A DNA stretch of 46,395 bases from Deltaproteobacteria bacterium (lineage in GTDB: Bacteria > Myxococcota > JACRCW01), in assembly GCA_016218805.1 (NCBI GenBank), contig JACRCW010000163.1:1-46395 (forward strand), given 5' to 3'. The notes beneath the pieces were generated by a model. The model did no database searches and was not told the origin of the DNA. It saw only the letters and a list, made by a program, of their open reading frames with translations. The translations under genes and the position numbers were made by a program. This document shows, one piece after another, positions 15,681 to 24,727 of this stretch (positions are counted from its first letter, which is position 1; each line of letters starts with the position of its first letter).

Positions 15681-17315
15681 ATGGACCCCGAGGAGCTGCT
15701 GCAAAGGCTCCTGGACGCGGAGAAGGCGCAGCCACTCAAGACGGGCCGGCAGGTATTCGTCAACCGCAACCTGGACCTGTCACAGGTCAGCTGGGTCGGG
15801 TTTGACATGGACTACACGCTGGCCATCTACAAACGCCTGCCCATGGAGGAGCTGCAGTACCAGCTCACCATGGAGAAGCTCATCACCAAGAAGGGCTACC
15901 CGGCGGAGATCCGCAACCTCCCGTATGACCTGCCGTTTGTCATCCGCGGGCTGGTGGTGGACAAGGCGCGCGGCAACGTCCTCAAGCTGGATGCGCACGG
16001 CAGCGTGGGGCGCGGCTACCACGGGCGCGCCGCGCTGGGCCCGGAGCGCCTGCGCGAATTGTACCGCTCCGTTGCCATCCGGCTGTCCAACAGCAAGCGG
16101 TTTGCGTCCCTGGACACGCTGTTCTCCATGCCGGAGACGGGGCTGTACGCCAACCTGGTGGAGTTCTTTGAGGCTCACGCCGCCGCCGGGGGCAACGTGG
16201 GCCCGCTGCAGCGCAACGGCGAGTACGCCGCCCTGCTGGAGACGGTGGTGACCCCCGCCGAAGCCGCGGACGTGCTGGGCAACACGCCGCCCATTGACTA
16301 CTTCCGGCTGTTTGATGACGTGCGCGAGTGCATTGACGAGGCGCACCGCGACGAGAGCCTCAAGTCCATCATCAAGCAGGACCTGGGGCGCTACATCTTC
16401 AGCGACCCGGAGTTGCCCCTCACGCTGCACAAGCTGCGCAGCAGCGGCAAGAAGCTGTTCCTGCTGACCAACAGCCACTGGGACTACACCAACCACGTCA
16501 TGAACTTCCTGCTGGAAGGCCACATTGGCGAATACCCTTCCTGGCGGCACTTCTTTGACGTGGTGGTGGTGGGCAGCGGCAAGCCGCGGTTCTTCACGGA
16601 GACGCCGCCGTTCCAGGAGCTGGACCCGGCCACGGGGGACAAGCGGCCCATCCACAACCCCACGCGCTTTGAACGCGGCAAGGTGTACCTGGGCGGCAAC
16701 ATCCGGGAGTTTGAATCCCGCGCGGGCGCCAACGGTGATGAGATCCTGTACGTGGGTGACCACATCTACGGTGACATCCTGCGGTCCAAGAAGAACCACC
16801 TGTGGCGCACGGCGCTGGTGGTGCAGGAGCTGGAGGAGGAGATTGGGCTGGTGGAGAGCCACCGCGGGCAGCTGTGGCTGGTCCAGGAACTGGACCGCAA
16901 GTCCGCTGAACTGGAGGAGCTCACCGCGCACCGCAAGGCCATCCTGGCGCGGCTGGAGCAGGACGCGGGCGCCAGCGAACTGCCCCCGGGCGTGGATGAC
17001 TCCACCCGTGAGCAGGCGGCGCGGGTGCTGCGCAAGCGCCTGGACCAGGAGAAGCGCGAAGCGCGCAACGTGACGCTGGAGGCCGCGCGCATTGAGGCGG
17101 AGGTGGTGCGCGTCCTCAACCCGTACTGGGGCATGGTGTTTAAGGAGGCACACGAACTCAGCCGGTTCGGCGAGCAGGTGGAGGACTACGCGTGCATCTA
17201 CACCTCGCGCGTGTCCAACCTGCTTTACTACTCACCCATGCATCACTTCCGCTCCCCGCGGAACCAGATGCACCATGAGCGGCTGGCGCTGGCTGGCGAG
17301 CGCCGCAACGTCTGA
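15681..17315 (+). CDS. HAD-IG family 5'-nucleotidase
   Basis: A 544-residue cytosolic phosphatase of the HAD superfamily, related to purine 5'-nucleotidases such as cN-II. Motif I is GFDMDYTLAIY (nucleophile and acid Asp pair), motif II is KLFLLTNSHWDYTN, and motif III/IV is EILYVGDHIYGDILRSKK. A helical segment near 390-480 is rich in Glu/Arg (coiled-coil-like). The C-terminus has the YTSRVSNLLYYSP motif conserved in this family. Start chosen at ATG 15681 (MDPEELLQRL); ATG 15648, 11 codons upstream, is an alternative, and neither has a strong ribosome-binding site. Likely substrates are IMP/GMP, from family knowledge. Confidence 0.92.
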   Translation: MDPEELLQRLLDAEKAQPLKTGRQVFVNRNLDLSQVSWVGFDMDYTLAIYKRLPMEELQYQLTMEKLITKKGYPAEIRNLPYDLPFVIRGLVVDKARGNVLKLDAHGSVGRGYHGRAALGPERLRELYRSVAIRLSNSKRFASLDTLFSMPETGLYANLVEFFEAHAAAGGNVGPLQRNGEYAALLETVVTPAEAADVLGNTPPIDYFRLFDDVRECIDEAHRDESLKSIIKQDLGRYIFSDPELPLTLHKLRSSGKKLFLLTNSHWDYTNHVMNFLLEGHIGEYPSWRHFFDVVVVGSGKPRFFTETPPFQELDPATGDKRPIHNPTRFERGKVYLGGNIREFESRAGANGDEILYVGDHIYGDILRSKKNHLWRTALVVQELEEEIGLVESHRGQLWLVQELDRKSAELEELTAHRKAILARLEQDAGASELPPGVDDSTREQAARVLRKRLDQEKREARNVTLEAARIEAEVVRVLNPYWGMVFKEAHELSRFGEQVEDYACIYTSRVSNLLYYSPMHHFRSPRNQMHHERLALAGERRNV

Positions 17316-17356
17316 GGCGCCCGCACGCGCTGTTGTGCTAAGGCCGTGGCCATCCG

Positions 17357-17374
17357 GGCGGCGCAGGCGCCGCC
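17357..17374 (+). promoter_or_regulatory. GC-rich inverted repeat before a GTG start
   Basis: GGCGGCGC and GCGCCGCC (8-bp arms, 2-nt centre) stand 12 nt before the GTG at 17387. No run of T follows, so it is a poor intrinsic terminator. It might instead limit translation of the downstream gene or end the nucleotidase message. Function uncertain. Confidence 0.3.
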
Positions 17375-17386
17375 GGGTGGGGCCCC

Positions 17387-18433
17387 GTGACCGACGACAC
17401 TTCCACCTCTGCAATGGCTGCCCAGGCGCTTGCCGCGTTGCGCGAGGAGGCCTCCGCGCTGGACGTGGAGGACATCGTCGCGCTGTGCTTTGCGTTCAAC
17501 AAGGACCCGCGCCGGCTGCGCGTGTACCTGGACGTGCTGCGCGGCAAGGCGGGGGTGAAGGCGCAGGCGGCGGCGTGCCTGGTGTGCTTTGACCTGGCGC
17601 GCCAGGGGGACGTGCGGTTTGAGGCGGAATTCATGGCGCTCATCCCGGTGATGACGGAGTGGGCGTCCCCGGACGCGGCGGGGGGCCTGTCACTGGCGGA
17701 ACGGCTCATTGGTGACAACGAATACCTGCGCGCGCTGTGGGTGGACCTGCGGGGCCGGCTGACGCGGCTGGACCCGCGCGAGGAACCCGGCGAAGGCGTG
17801 CTGGAGGCGGACACGCTGGAGATCGCCCTGCTGGACGAGGACGACCTCGACGAGATCGGGCTGACGGAACTGGATGTGCTGGAGGTGGACGTCCAGGCGT
17901 TGCGCGCGCAATGGCTGGCGGCGCTGGACCGGTTCTGCTTCTGGAACCCGGACCCCGCCACGGCGCGGCCGGACGCGCCGCCGGGGTTCTTTGCGGACCA
18001 CCGGGCGGACATGGCGCGGCTGGACCGCTTCCGGCAGGACGCCCTCAGCCTGTCCCATGACGTGCGCGAGGCCGCGGAGATCCTCCCGCTGCTGGACCTG
18101 TTCCTGGCGGCGCACACGCGCGCGCGCACGCTGTTTGGCTCCCGCAACCGCAAGCGGGACGAACACCTGGAGCGCGGATTGGGCAGTTTCTGCGCGCTGC
18201 CCGGGCCCCCGGCGGTGGCGGTGGCGTGGCTGATGGACCCCACGGCGGCGCCGTTCAGCTGGGAGAAGGTGGCGGAGCTGCTGCTGGACTACCTGGCGTT
18301 CTTTGGACACCAGCCGCGCGCGCTGCGGACCGGGCCCATCCCGTGGGCGGTCAACGGCTACCTGCGCTCCAACCGCCCGCAGCCGCCGCCCACCGTGCTG
18401 GGCGGGGATGCCCGGGAGCGCCGCCGGCGGTGA
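17387..18433 (+). CDS. Hypothetical protein with acidic middle segment
   Basis: A 348-residue soluble protein with no signal sequence or membrane helix; I do not recognise the family. The N-terminal ~110 residues are helical (ALAALREEASALDVEDIVALCFAFNKDPRRLRVYLDVLRGKAG), possibly repeat-like. The middle (about 130-170) is very acidic (LLDEDDLDEIGLTELDVLEVDV). The C-terminal part is helical with several Trp/Phe. GTG start 17387; the codon lies just after a GC hairpin at 17357-17374 that could mask its translation start. It sits between the nucleotidase and fbaB on the same strand. Confidence 0.8.
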   Translation: MTDDTSTSAMAAQALAALREEASALDVEDIVALCFAFNKDPRRLRVYLDVLRGKAGVKAQAAACLVCFDLARQGDVRFEAEFMALIPVMTEWASPDAAGGLSLAERLIGDNEYLRALWVDLRGRLTRLDPREEPGEGVLEADTLEIALLDEDDLDEIGLTELDVLEVDVQALRAQWLAALDRFCFWNPDPATARPDAPPGFFADHRADMARLDRFRQDALSLSHDVREAAEILPLLDLFLAAHTRARTLFGSRNRKRDEHLERGLGSFCALPGPPAVAVAWLMDPTAAPFSWEKVAELLLDYLAFFGHQPRALRTGPIPWAVNGYLRSNRPQPPPTVLGGDARERRRR

Positions 18434-18447
18434 GGGCCCCCGGTCCT

Positions 18448-18476
18448 TTGACGCTCCACCACGCGGTTGGTAGGCA
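18448..18476 (+). promoter_or_regulatory. Candidate fbaB promoter
   Basis: TTGACG (18448-18453), 17-nt spacer, TAGGCA (18471-18476), leaving a leader of about 40 nt before ATG 18521. Strong -35 box, weak -10 box. Confidence 0.35.
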
Positions 18477-18520
18477 GACCCGCGTTTTTCCCCCGGACCC
18501 TTCCACCGACGAGGACGGCC

Positions 18521-19588
18521 ATGCTGGAGACCATTGAGAAGCACCTGGACGCGGAATCACGCAGCCTGCTGGAATACAAGGCGCGCGGCATCTCCAAGGA
18601 ATCCCTGCACCTGCCGGGGCCGGACTTTGTGGACCGCGTGTTCACGCCCACGGACCGCAGCCCGCAGGTGATGCGCAGCCTGCAGTGCATGTTCAACACG
18701 GGACGGCTGGGGGGGACCGGCTACCTGTCCATCCTCCCGGTGGACCAGGGCATTGAGCATTCGGGCGGGGCGTCCTTTGCCAAGAACCCCATCTACTTTG
18801 ACGGCGAAAACATTGTGAAGCTGGCGCTGGAAGGCGGCTGCAACGCGGTGGCCTCCACGTACGGCGTGCTGGGCAGCGTGGCGCGCCGCTACGCGCACCG
18901 CATCCCGTTCATCGTCAAGCTCAACCACAACGAGTTCCTGACCTATCCCAACAAGTTCGACCAGATCATGTTCGGGACGGTGCAACAGGCGTGGGAGATG
19001 GGCGCCACCGCGGTGGGGGCCACCATCTACTTTGGCTCCCCGGAGAGCGGCAGGCAGATCCAGGAGGTGGCGGCGGCGTTCAAGCGCGCGCACGAGCTGG
19101 GCCTGGCAACGGTGCTGTGGTGCTACCTGCGCAACAACGCATTCAAGACCAAGGAGATGGATTTCCACGTCTCCGCGGATTTGAGCGGCCAGGCCAACCA
19201 CCTGGGCGTGACGCTGGAGGCGGACATCATCAAGCAGAAGCTCCCGGAGAACAACGGCGGGTACAAGGCGCTCAACAGCAAGGAGAACCCGTACGGCAAG
19301 ACGTCAGACCGCATCTACAACGAGCTGGCGCCGGACCACGTCATCGAGTGGACACGCTACCAGGTGGCCAACTGCTTCATGGGGCGGGCGGGGCTCATCA
19401 ACTCAGGCGGCGCGTCCGGGGACAATGACTTTGGTGACGCGGCCAAGACCGCGATCATCAACAAGCGCGCAGGCGGCATGGGTCTCATCTCCGGCCGCAA
19501 GGCGTTCCAGCGGCCAATGAAGGAGGGCGTGGCGCTGCTGAACCTGATCCAGGACGTGTACCTGTCCAAGGACATCACCGTGGCGTGA
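18521..19588 (+). CDS. fbaB: Class I fructose-bisphosphate aldolase (FbaB/DhnA type)
   Basis: A 355-residue cytosolic aldolase that interconverts fructose-1,6-bisphosphate with DHAP and glyceraldehyde-3-phosphate (glycolysis/gluconeogenesis) through a Schiff-base lysine. It belongs to the archaeal/DhnA class I group, not the animal type: LPVDQGIEHS near residue 75, IVKLNHNEFLTYPN, MGATAVGATIYFGS, and the stretch GVTLEADIIKQKLPENN, which carries a conserved Lys of this family. The GRAGLINSGGASG segment near the end is the phosphate-binding loop. Start ATG 18521 has GAGGA seven bases upstream; the longer frame has no support. Confidence 0.93.
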   Translation: MLETIEKHLDAESRSLLEYKARGISKESLHLPGPDFVDRVFTPTDRSPQVMRSLQCMFNTGRLGGTGYLSILPVDQGIEHSGGASFAKNPIYFDGENIVKLALEGGCNAVASTYGVLGSVARRYAHRIPFIVKLNHNEFLTYPNKFDQIMFGTVQQAWEMGATAVGATIYFGSPESGRQIQEVAAAFKRAHELGLATVLWCYLRNNAFKTKEMDFHVSADLSGQANHLGVTLEADIIKQKLPENNGGYKALNSKENPYGKTSDRIYNELAPDHVIEWTRYQVANCFMGRAGLINSGGASGDNDFGDAAKTAIINKRAGGMGLISGRKAFQRPMKEGVALLNLIQDVYLSKDITVA

Positions 19589-19617
19589 GGCGGGGCGGGG
19601 TCACCGTCCGCGCCGCC
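19589..19617. terminator. GC-rich hairpin between convergent genes
   Basis: GGCGGGGCGG (19589-19598) and CCGCGCCGCC (19608-19617) pair with one mismatch across a 9-nt loop, directly after the fbaB stop and reaching into the last codons of the convergent gene. There is no T-run, so it is at best a weak or bidirectional terminator. Confidence 0.3.
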
Positions 19618-20899
19618 GGGTCACCCAGGTGGCGACCAAGAGCACAGCCAACGCCTGAGAAGAAACCGACGCGGAGGAGGAGGCGTCGCAGGCGCATGGC
19701 TTTGCGCCGGCGCCGTCTGCGCCGCCACCAGCATCCGGTGCACTGACGGCGCCGTCCTGGCTCATACCCCCACCGTCGACAACGTGGGCAGCGTCAATCG
19801 GTAGTGACGCGTCGGTGGGCTGTGCGGCGTCGGCGGGCTGTGCAGCGTCCATGGCTTGTGCCGCGTCAGTCGGTTGCGCTGCGTCAATCGGATGCGCCGC
19901 ATCGGTTGGCGGCCCCGCATCGACCGACTGCGCCGCATCAGCCGCCACACCAGCGTCCAGCGGCCCCGCATCCGGTAGCGGCGCGGTGGTGAACCAGGTG
20001 GGCCCCTCCGTGCTCGCACCACTGATGGCGTTTTCCACGTGAATCGCCACGCCATGCTCGGTCCCCGGCAGCAGTCCCGTGAGCGCGCCCGTCACCGTTC
20101 GCACACCCACTCCCGTCTCCGCCGCGGCAACCGTTACCCTCCGGTCCGCTTGCCCTTGCACGCTGATGGTGGCGTCAACGCGCGTCGGGGCTCCGCGCGG
20201 GTCCATGTCCACGTGCACAGTGGCCTCCGTCGCCGTGACATCCGTGACCGTGACGTTGTTCAGCCCAGGGGACCGCTGAAAGATGAAATCCAGGCCAATT
20301 GCGTATTCACCCAGGTAGTCGGCTGGGACAACGTCACGGCCGGAAGACCGCCGCGCCCCGGCGGATGTCGCCACCGGTGCCAGGGCCGCAGAGTCCGCGG
20401 AGGAACACATGGGGATGTCCAGGCACCCCGCACTCCCGAACATGGAGATGGTAACCAAATAGGTGGCCGAACCGGTCAGGACGGGCGGGTCCGTGATGGC
20501 GGCCCACGCCACCCCTCCACCTGCAGCGGACATCACCTCGCCTTCTGCCAACAGGGTCATCGTGTCGGTGTTGAACAGGCGCAGCCTTCGCCTCAGGCCG
20601 CCCAGGTCTTCCTCCGCCGGGCACGCCGAAGGAAAAGCTGCCAGGAGTTCATCCATGGTGCGCGGCGTCCCCGCGGCCAGCCCCGGGGGATAGTGGAAAC
20701 CCAATGCCGCCAACCGGAAAGGCTCCATGAGAAGAAACGACCACCCCACAGTGGCCTCAGAGCTACCGTTGGCGAACCACGTGAAACACGTGGTCCCCTG
20801 CACCATGGGCACCCTGACAAACGGGTAGCCTGGAGGGACCTGCGCGTGTGCCAGCGCAGGGAACCAAGCCATTAGAAACGCGAAGCTGAATGCGCGCAA
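19601..20899 (-). CDS. Secreted protein with Pro/Asp/Ala repeats and MYXO-CTERM-like anchor
   Basis: A 432-residue exported protein: signal peptide MRAFSFAFLMAWFPALAHAQ, an N-terminal beta-rich domain, an FN3-like segment (about 215-310, with VTDVTATEATVHVDM and LLPGTEHGVAIHVENA), eight 6-residue DAAQPT-type repeats (327-374), and a tail of PCAC, a hydrophobic helix and RRRGR. That tail matches the plan of MYXO-CTERM surface-sorting signals, so surface anchoring by a myxosortase-like route is inferred. TTG start 20899. It is the last gene of the minor-pilin operon, 33 nt after the PilX-like gene, and may be a pilus-associated adhesin in the place where PilY1 often occurs; PilY1 itself is absent. 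Confidence 0.8.
   Translation of the reverse strand: MRAFSFAFLMAWFPALAHAQVPPGYPFVRVPMVQGTTCFTWFANGSSEATVGWSFLLMEPFRLAALGFHYPPGLAAGTPRTMDELLAAFPSACPAEEDLGGLRRRLRLFNTDTMTLLAEGEVMSAAGGGVAWAAITDPPVLTGSATYLVTISMFGSAGCLDIPMCSSADSAALAPVATSAGARRSSGRDVVPADYLGEYAIGLDFIFQRSPGLNNVTVTDVTATEATVHVDMDPRGAPTRVDATISVQGQADRRVTVAAAETGVGVRTVTGALTGLLPGTEHGVAIHVENAISGASTEGPTWFTTAPLPDAGPLDAGVAADAAQSVDAGPPTDAAHPIDAAQPTDAAQAMDAAQPADAAQPTDASLPIDAAHVVDGGGMSQDGAVSAPDAGGGADGAGAKPCACDASSSASVSSQALAVLLVATWVTRRRGR
19778..19921 (-). repeat. Coding 18-bp repeat (eight hexapeptides)
   Basis: Eight degenerate 18-bp units encode six-residue repeats of the DAAQPT type (DAGPPT, DAAHPI, DAAQPT, DAAQAM, DAAQPA, DAAQPT, DASLPI, DAAHVV) in the secreted protein. 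They probably form an extended, copy-variable stalk between the FN3-like part and the C-terminal anchor. Confidence 0.8.
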
Positions 20900-20932
20900 A
20901 TTCGCTCCCCCAGCGGGTTGTATCCTGGCGTC

Positions 20933-22933
20933 TTAGAACGTGGCCTCAGACCAGACGACCGGCTTCACCGGGATTTCAATCTCAACCCGCATGGACGGGT
21001 CCGCCCTCACAGTCACATTGGACGGCAACGTGATATTGCCTCCCGCAGAGACCAGGTTCCCCTCGACAACCATGTTGGACGCCAACGTAATGTCCCCTTG
21101 ACAAACGATCTGGCCCCGCATCGTTCCGTTGGAACTGATGTCGCACGCATTGGCCTCCGTGCTGCTGCTGACCAACAGGTAGTCACGGGCCCAGGTTGGC
21201 GCCTGAAGTGAGAAGTTGGAGGACACTTCGATCTTCATGGGCGTCACCGCACCAAGGGTCAGCGTGACGCTCGCCGAGCTGAACAACAGGGTCTCGGTTG
21301 GATTTCCGTCAAAGAAGATCACGGCATCCGGCAGGTCCGCGTCCGTCAACTGGTTGTTGCGGAACTCGTGCTTGGTACCCGCATGGGTATGGAACACCTC
21401 ACGCGGCGTAGCCTGCGGCGCAAATCCGTTGCAGAGCGTGCCATACGCATACGTGCCACCTCCCGCAGTGCCGGTGTTGCGCGTGGGAGCCCACTCGTCA
21501 TCTCCGGTGCACTCCTCGTTGACTCCGGAACAGCCATCGCTCTGGACGCCCTTGTCTGCGCCGTTGCCGAAAGGACAGTATCCCGATAGCGATTGGCACC
21601 CGCCGGCATTGTCCGTATCCACGTAGGGGTTGACCGGCGACGTCTTGTTGCTGCTGTCCACCGCGGCATTGCCCTGGTCGTCGTAGTACACGGGAACCCA
21701 GCATCCGCAGTAGTCGTCATTGGTGGTGTAGAAGGTGTCATTGCCCGCCCAGGTGGTGTCCAGACTTGGGACGGCGTCATCTCCGCACGGGCGGGGCGTG
21801 CTGACGCTGCCGCTGGTCGGAAACGCGCCACAATTGAACGTGGAATAGGTACGGTTGAAATCCCAGAAATAGCCAATGGAGTTCTTGCCAAAGAAGAAAT
21901 AGCACTCCTTCGACGCGGTGCGTCTGAAGAAGTTCATGTACTTGGAGTTCCAGGCATTGACGGGAGGAATGACCATGGGCTCGCTCTCCCGGGGGGGCAC
22001 GCTCATGCATGTGGGACACGGCGTCGGCGTGCCACATGCCGTGGCAGTGCCGCCCGTGGTTCCCGCGGCCGTGATGTCCCCGCACTGGCAGCCGTTCAGC
22101 GTCAGATTCCCGTTGGCATGCATGCCGGCTGTGGCGCCGCAGATCGCGTCATTGGCGGCCTGCGTGATGTTTCCGTTCGCGGCAATGCCCGGCGCCAAAC
22201 GCGCCGGTGCCAGGTACAGGCGGTACGAGCGCCGCGCGCGGGCCTGCGCGAAGTCCGTCCCGGGGAAGATGCCCACGACAGTAACGAGCACAATGCGGTC
22301 CCGGTCACGAGCTTGGTTGTCGCGCAAAGCGTTGATTTCTTCCGAGGCGGCCTCCGGACAGGTCAGGCCTGCGGTCCCCGGGAGAGCCAGGTAGGAACTC
22401 TCCCGGTTGTTGGTGGACCTTGGAAAGTAGTTGTTCCGCTGAGCAAGGGTGCCCGGCGAACTCGCAATGTCGGCGTTCCATCCTTCGTGGCCGTCATCCG
22501 AATTATCGTCAATTCGGACATAGAAGGCACCGCCGCCGAACACGACCTTGTGGAACGGCAGGTTGCTGTTGATATCCGTTGACGAGGTGCCACCGAACGG
22601 CGGGAGGTGGTCATCTGACGTGGTGCCGCCATAGGTCACGACCGCGCCGCCCGGATATCCGGTCCCATAGCTACACGTGGTGTTGAGACCCGGGTCCAGC
22701 GCCAGGTCAAAGTCCGCTTCCGTCTGAGCCATCTCGGACAGCCACGCTCGGGTACGGTTCAAACCTGCCTCAGCGATGTAGTCCGCATTGATCTGGGATG
22801 CCTCGTATGCGCTGGCCACGGCGTCATACATTGCCAGATCTTGGACCATTGCAACGCCAATCCCAACGAGGACGAGCAACGCAGAAGCGATCAGAAGCGA
22901 AAAGCCGCGGTTGGACCTGGGGTGCTTCTTCAC
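20933..22933 (-). CDS. PilX-like pilus assembly protein
   Basis: A 666-residue minor-pilin protein. The N-terminus RGFSLLIASALLVLVGIGVAM is a prepilin-type helix cleaved after Gly but, as in PilX-type proteins, lacks Glu at position +5. YIAEAGLNRTRAWL is typical of PilX N-terminal domains. A Cys-rich central region (about 285-480) is followed by a repetitive beta segment (GTMRGQIVCQGDITLASNMVVEGN-like) resembling a small beta-helix near the C-terminus. GTG start 22933 overlaps the PilW-like stop (GTGA). It is long for the family. Local base composition is clearly lower in GC than the neighbourhood (24 of 60 bases G or C at 21841-21900, my count). Confidence 0.88.
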   Translation of the reverse strand: MKKHPRSNRGFSLLIASALLVLVGIGVAMVQDLAMYDAVASAYEASQINADYIAEAGLNRTRAWLSEMAQTEADFDLALDPGLNTTCSYGTGYPGGAVVTYGGTTSDDHLPPFGGTSSTDINSNLPFHKVVFGGGAFYVRIDDNSDDGHEGWNADIASSPGTLAQRNNYFPRSTNNRESSYLALPGTAGLTCPEAASEEINALRDNQARDRDRIVLVTVVGIFPGTDFAQARARRSYRLYLAPARLAPGIAANGNITQAANDAICGATAGMHANGNLTLNGCQCGDITAAGTTGGTATACGTPTPCPTCMSVPPRESEPMVIPPVNAWNSKYMNFFRRTASKECYFFFGKNSIGYFWDFNRTYSTFNCGAFPTSGSVSTPRPCGDDAVPSLDTTWAGNDTFYTTNDDYCGCWVPVYYDDQGNAAVDSSNKTSPVNPYVDTDNAGGCQSLSGYCPFGNGADKGVQSDGCSGVNEECTGDDEWAPTRNTGTAGGGTYAYGTLCNGFAPQATPREVFHTHAGTKHEFRNNQLTDADLPDAVIFFDGNPTETLLFSSASVTLTLGAVTPMKIEVSSNFSLQAPTWARDYLLVSSSTEANACDISSNGTMRGQIVCQGDITLASNMVVEGNLVSAGGNITLPSNVTVRADPSMRVEIEIPVKPVVWSEATF

Positions 22934-24354
22934 AGGTACCTCCGTGCGCGGAGTTGGATGGACGTGTTGAGTTTCACTTTGATCGTTCCATGAGCGGACG
23001 TGGTCCGCTGCAGCGTGATCCCCACGCCCACACGGGTGATGGCATCCAATCCGGTTGCGCCGGCATACGTCTTCCCGGGTGGAGTGCTGATCTCCGTGTT
23101 ATCCGAGTCGTAGTACTTCAGATCGAAGCCGACGACGTTTTCAGCCAGATTCTGCCACCCGGTACCCCCCTCCATGTCGGAGGTATCGCCGGTGCGCCCA
23201 GCGGCAAGCCCGCATACGGCTGCATTGGTCGCCGTGGAACCCTCAATTGTGGTGGCGGTGCTGCCACCCTGCCACCAAGTGTCGTTCTGAGCAAACGGCC
23301 CCCAGCACATCAGGTATTCCAAGCGTTTGTTGGTGGTGTTGTGGCGGAAGAACACGCGCTCCGGAGTGGAAAGCCAGCCGCGATTGATGGGATACACCAT
23401 GCTGCCTTTGCCGACACCATCGGTCGTCCAGCCCAGGTTCAACGACGCGTACGGCACCCACTCGTCACTGGTACTGCCCCCGCCCCACGCCTCAAAGAAC
23501 ATGGAGATCCCCGGATACTCCCCGTTGGCGGCGGTATCATCACAGTGCGTGTGGAGGAACGGACTCCCGGCGCCGGTCCATGGTGGAGCCCCGCCGGGAA
23601 ACGCGGAGGTTTCCAACTGCCGGTTGATGTACAGCGAGTTGGGAAACACAATGAGGAAGTACTCACCCTTGCGGTACTTCTTGAGCGACCATGGACACGT
23701 GGGACAGTCCACGCCGTTGCCGGCCGAGCAGGTTCCGGAGCCGTCTGCGGTGGCCGAACAGGAAGCGACTCCGTAGTTGGGCAGCACCAAGCTGGATTGC
23801 CGCGTGTCACATCCCGACCCGGCGAGGCATCCGCCACTCAACTCGTTGATCACAGTCGTATGGTTTGTGTAGTCATTGTTATCATCCAATTGACCGGAAA
23901 GCGCGTCCGGACAGTGGTTGCCGGCACTGTTGTAACGCTGGTAGCCCTCTGCATGGGCGGGTGTGGACAGCCCATTGAAGTTGCTGTCCGGCCGCACGAA
24001 GTCACCGACGACTCCAAAGCTGTGCGCGTTGGCGACGATGACGGGACCGTGGATCTTGTTGGCAGATCCTAGAAGGAACCCGCTATTGGCCGGTTGCTGG
24101 GGGTCCACGTTGTAGGAATCCTTGTGTGGCATCCCGGTCCCAGCCATCCGCAAATAGCTGGTCACGTACGCCATCACCGCGCGGCCATTGCGGGTCATTT
24201 CCGTGCTCTGCCGTCCCCGGACCATCTGACGGCGGACAAAGGCGTAGACGTCCATGACGCCCGCCGCGATCATCAGCGACACGCTGAGTCCCACCACCAG
24301 CTCGATCAACGTGAAGCCGCGCATGCCGCGCCGGCGGTGCTGTCGGGTCATCAT
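22930..24354 (-). CDS. PilW-like minor pilin
   Basis: A 474-residue prepilin-like protein. The start at ATG 24354 gives MTRQHRRRGMRGFTLIELVVGLSVS: a basic leader, cleavage after Gly, and Phe+1 and Glu+5. PilW proteins are initiation or priming minor pilins in the periplasm/inner membrane. The body is Cys-containing and mostly beta. It overlaps the stop of the PilV-like gene by 4 nt (ATGA), and its stop overlaps the PilX-like start. The extended frame to 24798 reads through the PilV-like gene and is not used. GAGGT precedes the start. Confidence 0.9.
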   Translation of the reverse strand: MMTRQHRRRGMRGFTLIELVVGLSVSLMIAAGVMDVYAFVRRQMVRGRQSTEMTRNGRAVMAYVTSYLRMAGTGMPHKDSYNVDPQQPANSGFLLGSANKIHGPVIVANAHSFGVVGDFVRPDSNFNGLSTPAHAEGYQRYNSAGNHCPDALSGQLDDNNDYTNHTTVINELSGGCLAGSGCDTRQSSLVLPNYGVASCSATADGSGTCSAGNGVDCPTCPWSLKKYRKGEYFLIVFPNSLYINRQLETSAFPGGAPPWTGAGSPFLHTHCDDTAANGEYPGISMFFEAWGGGSTSDEWVPYASLNLGWTTDGVGKGSMVYPINRGWLSTPERVFFRHNTTNKRLEYLMCWGPFAQNDTWWQGGSTATTIEGSTATNAAVCGLAAGRTGDTSDMEGGTGWQNLAENVVGFDLKYYDSDNTEISTPPGKTYAGATGLDAITRVGVGITLQRTTSAHGTIKVKLNTSIQLRARRYL

Positions 24355-24719
24355 GGGGACCTCAAGGTGGTCAGCTTGACCTGGCCACCGGGGTAGTTGA
24401 CCGCCACTTCCACCTGCTTGACGGAGTAGGCGATGCTGAGGTCGGTGAAGTTCTGCGCCGTAACGGTGACCACGGTGAAATACCCAGGCGAACCCGGCAC
24501 GGCCGTGCTGCTTTCGTTGGTCAACGAGGCATAGGCCACGTTGTGCAGCGCTTCCATCTTGTCCTGGGCGGCATACATGGCAGCCATACGATTGACGGCG
24601 CCTTGTTGCTGTTGCTTGGCCTGGGTCAAGCCGAATACCAAGCTCGCCAACACGGCCGCCAGGACGGCACCCGCCACCGCAGCCTCGATGAGGAGAAAGC
24701 CCCGTTTTTTTCTGTCCAT
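24351..24719 (-). CDS. PilV-like minor pilin
   Basis: A 122-residue prepilin: KKRGFLLIEAAVAGAVLAAVLASLVFGL has a basic leader, processing site after Gly, Phe+1 and Glu+5, then the hydrophobic stalk. The remaining ~85 residues form a small globular domain (VTAQNFTDLSIAYSVKQVEVAVNYPGG). This fits PilV/GspI-type minor pilins. It starts 8 bp after the FimU-like stop with GAGGTGAAAC before ATG. Confidence 0.88.
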   Translation of the reverse strand: MDRKKRGFLLIEAAVAGAVLAAVLASLVFGLTQAKQQQQGAVNRMAAMYAAQDKMEALHNVAYASLTNESSTAVPGSPGYFTVVTVTAQNFTDLSIAYSVKQVEVAVNYPGGQVKLTTLRSP

Positions 24720-24727
24720 GTTTCACC

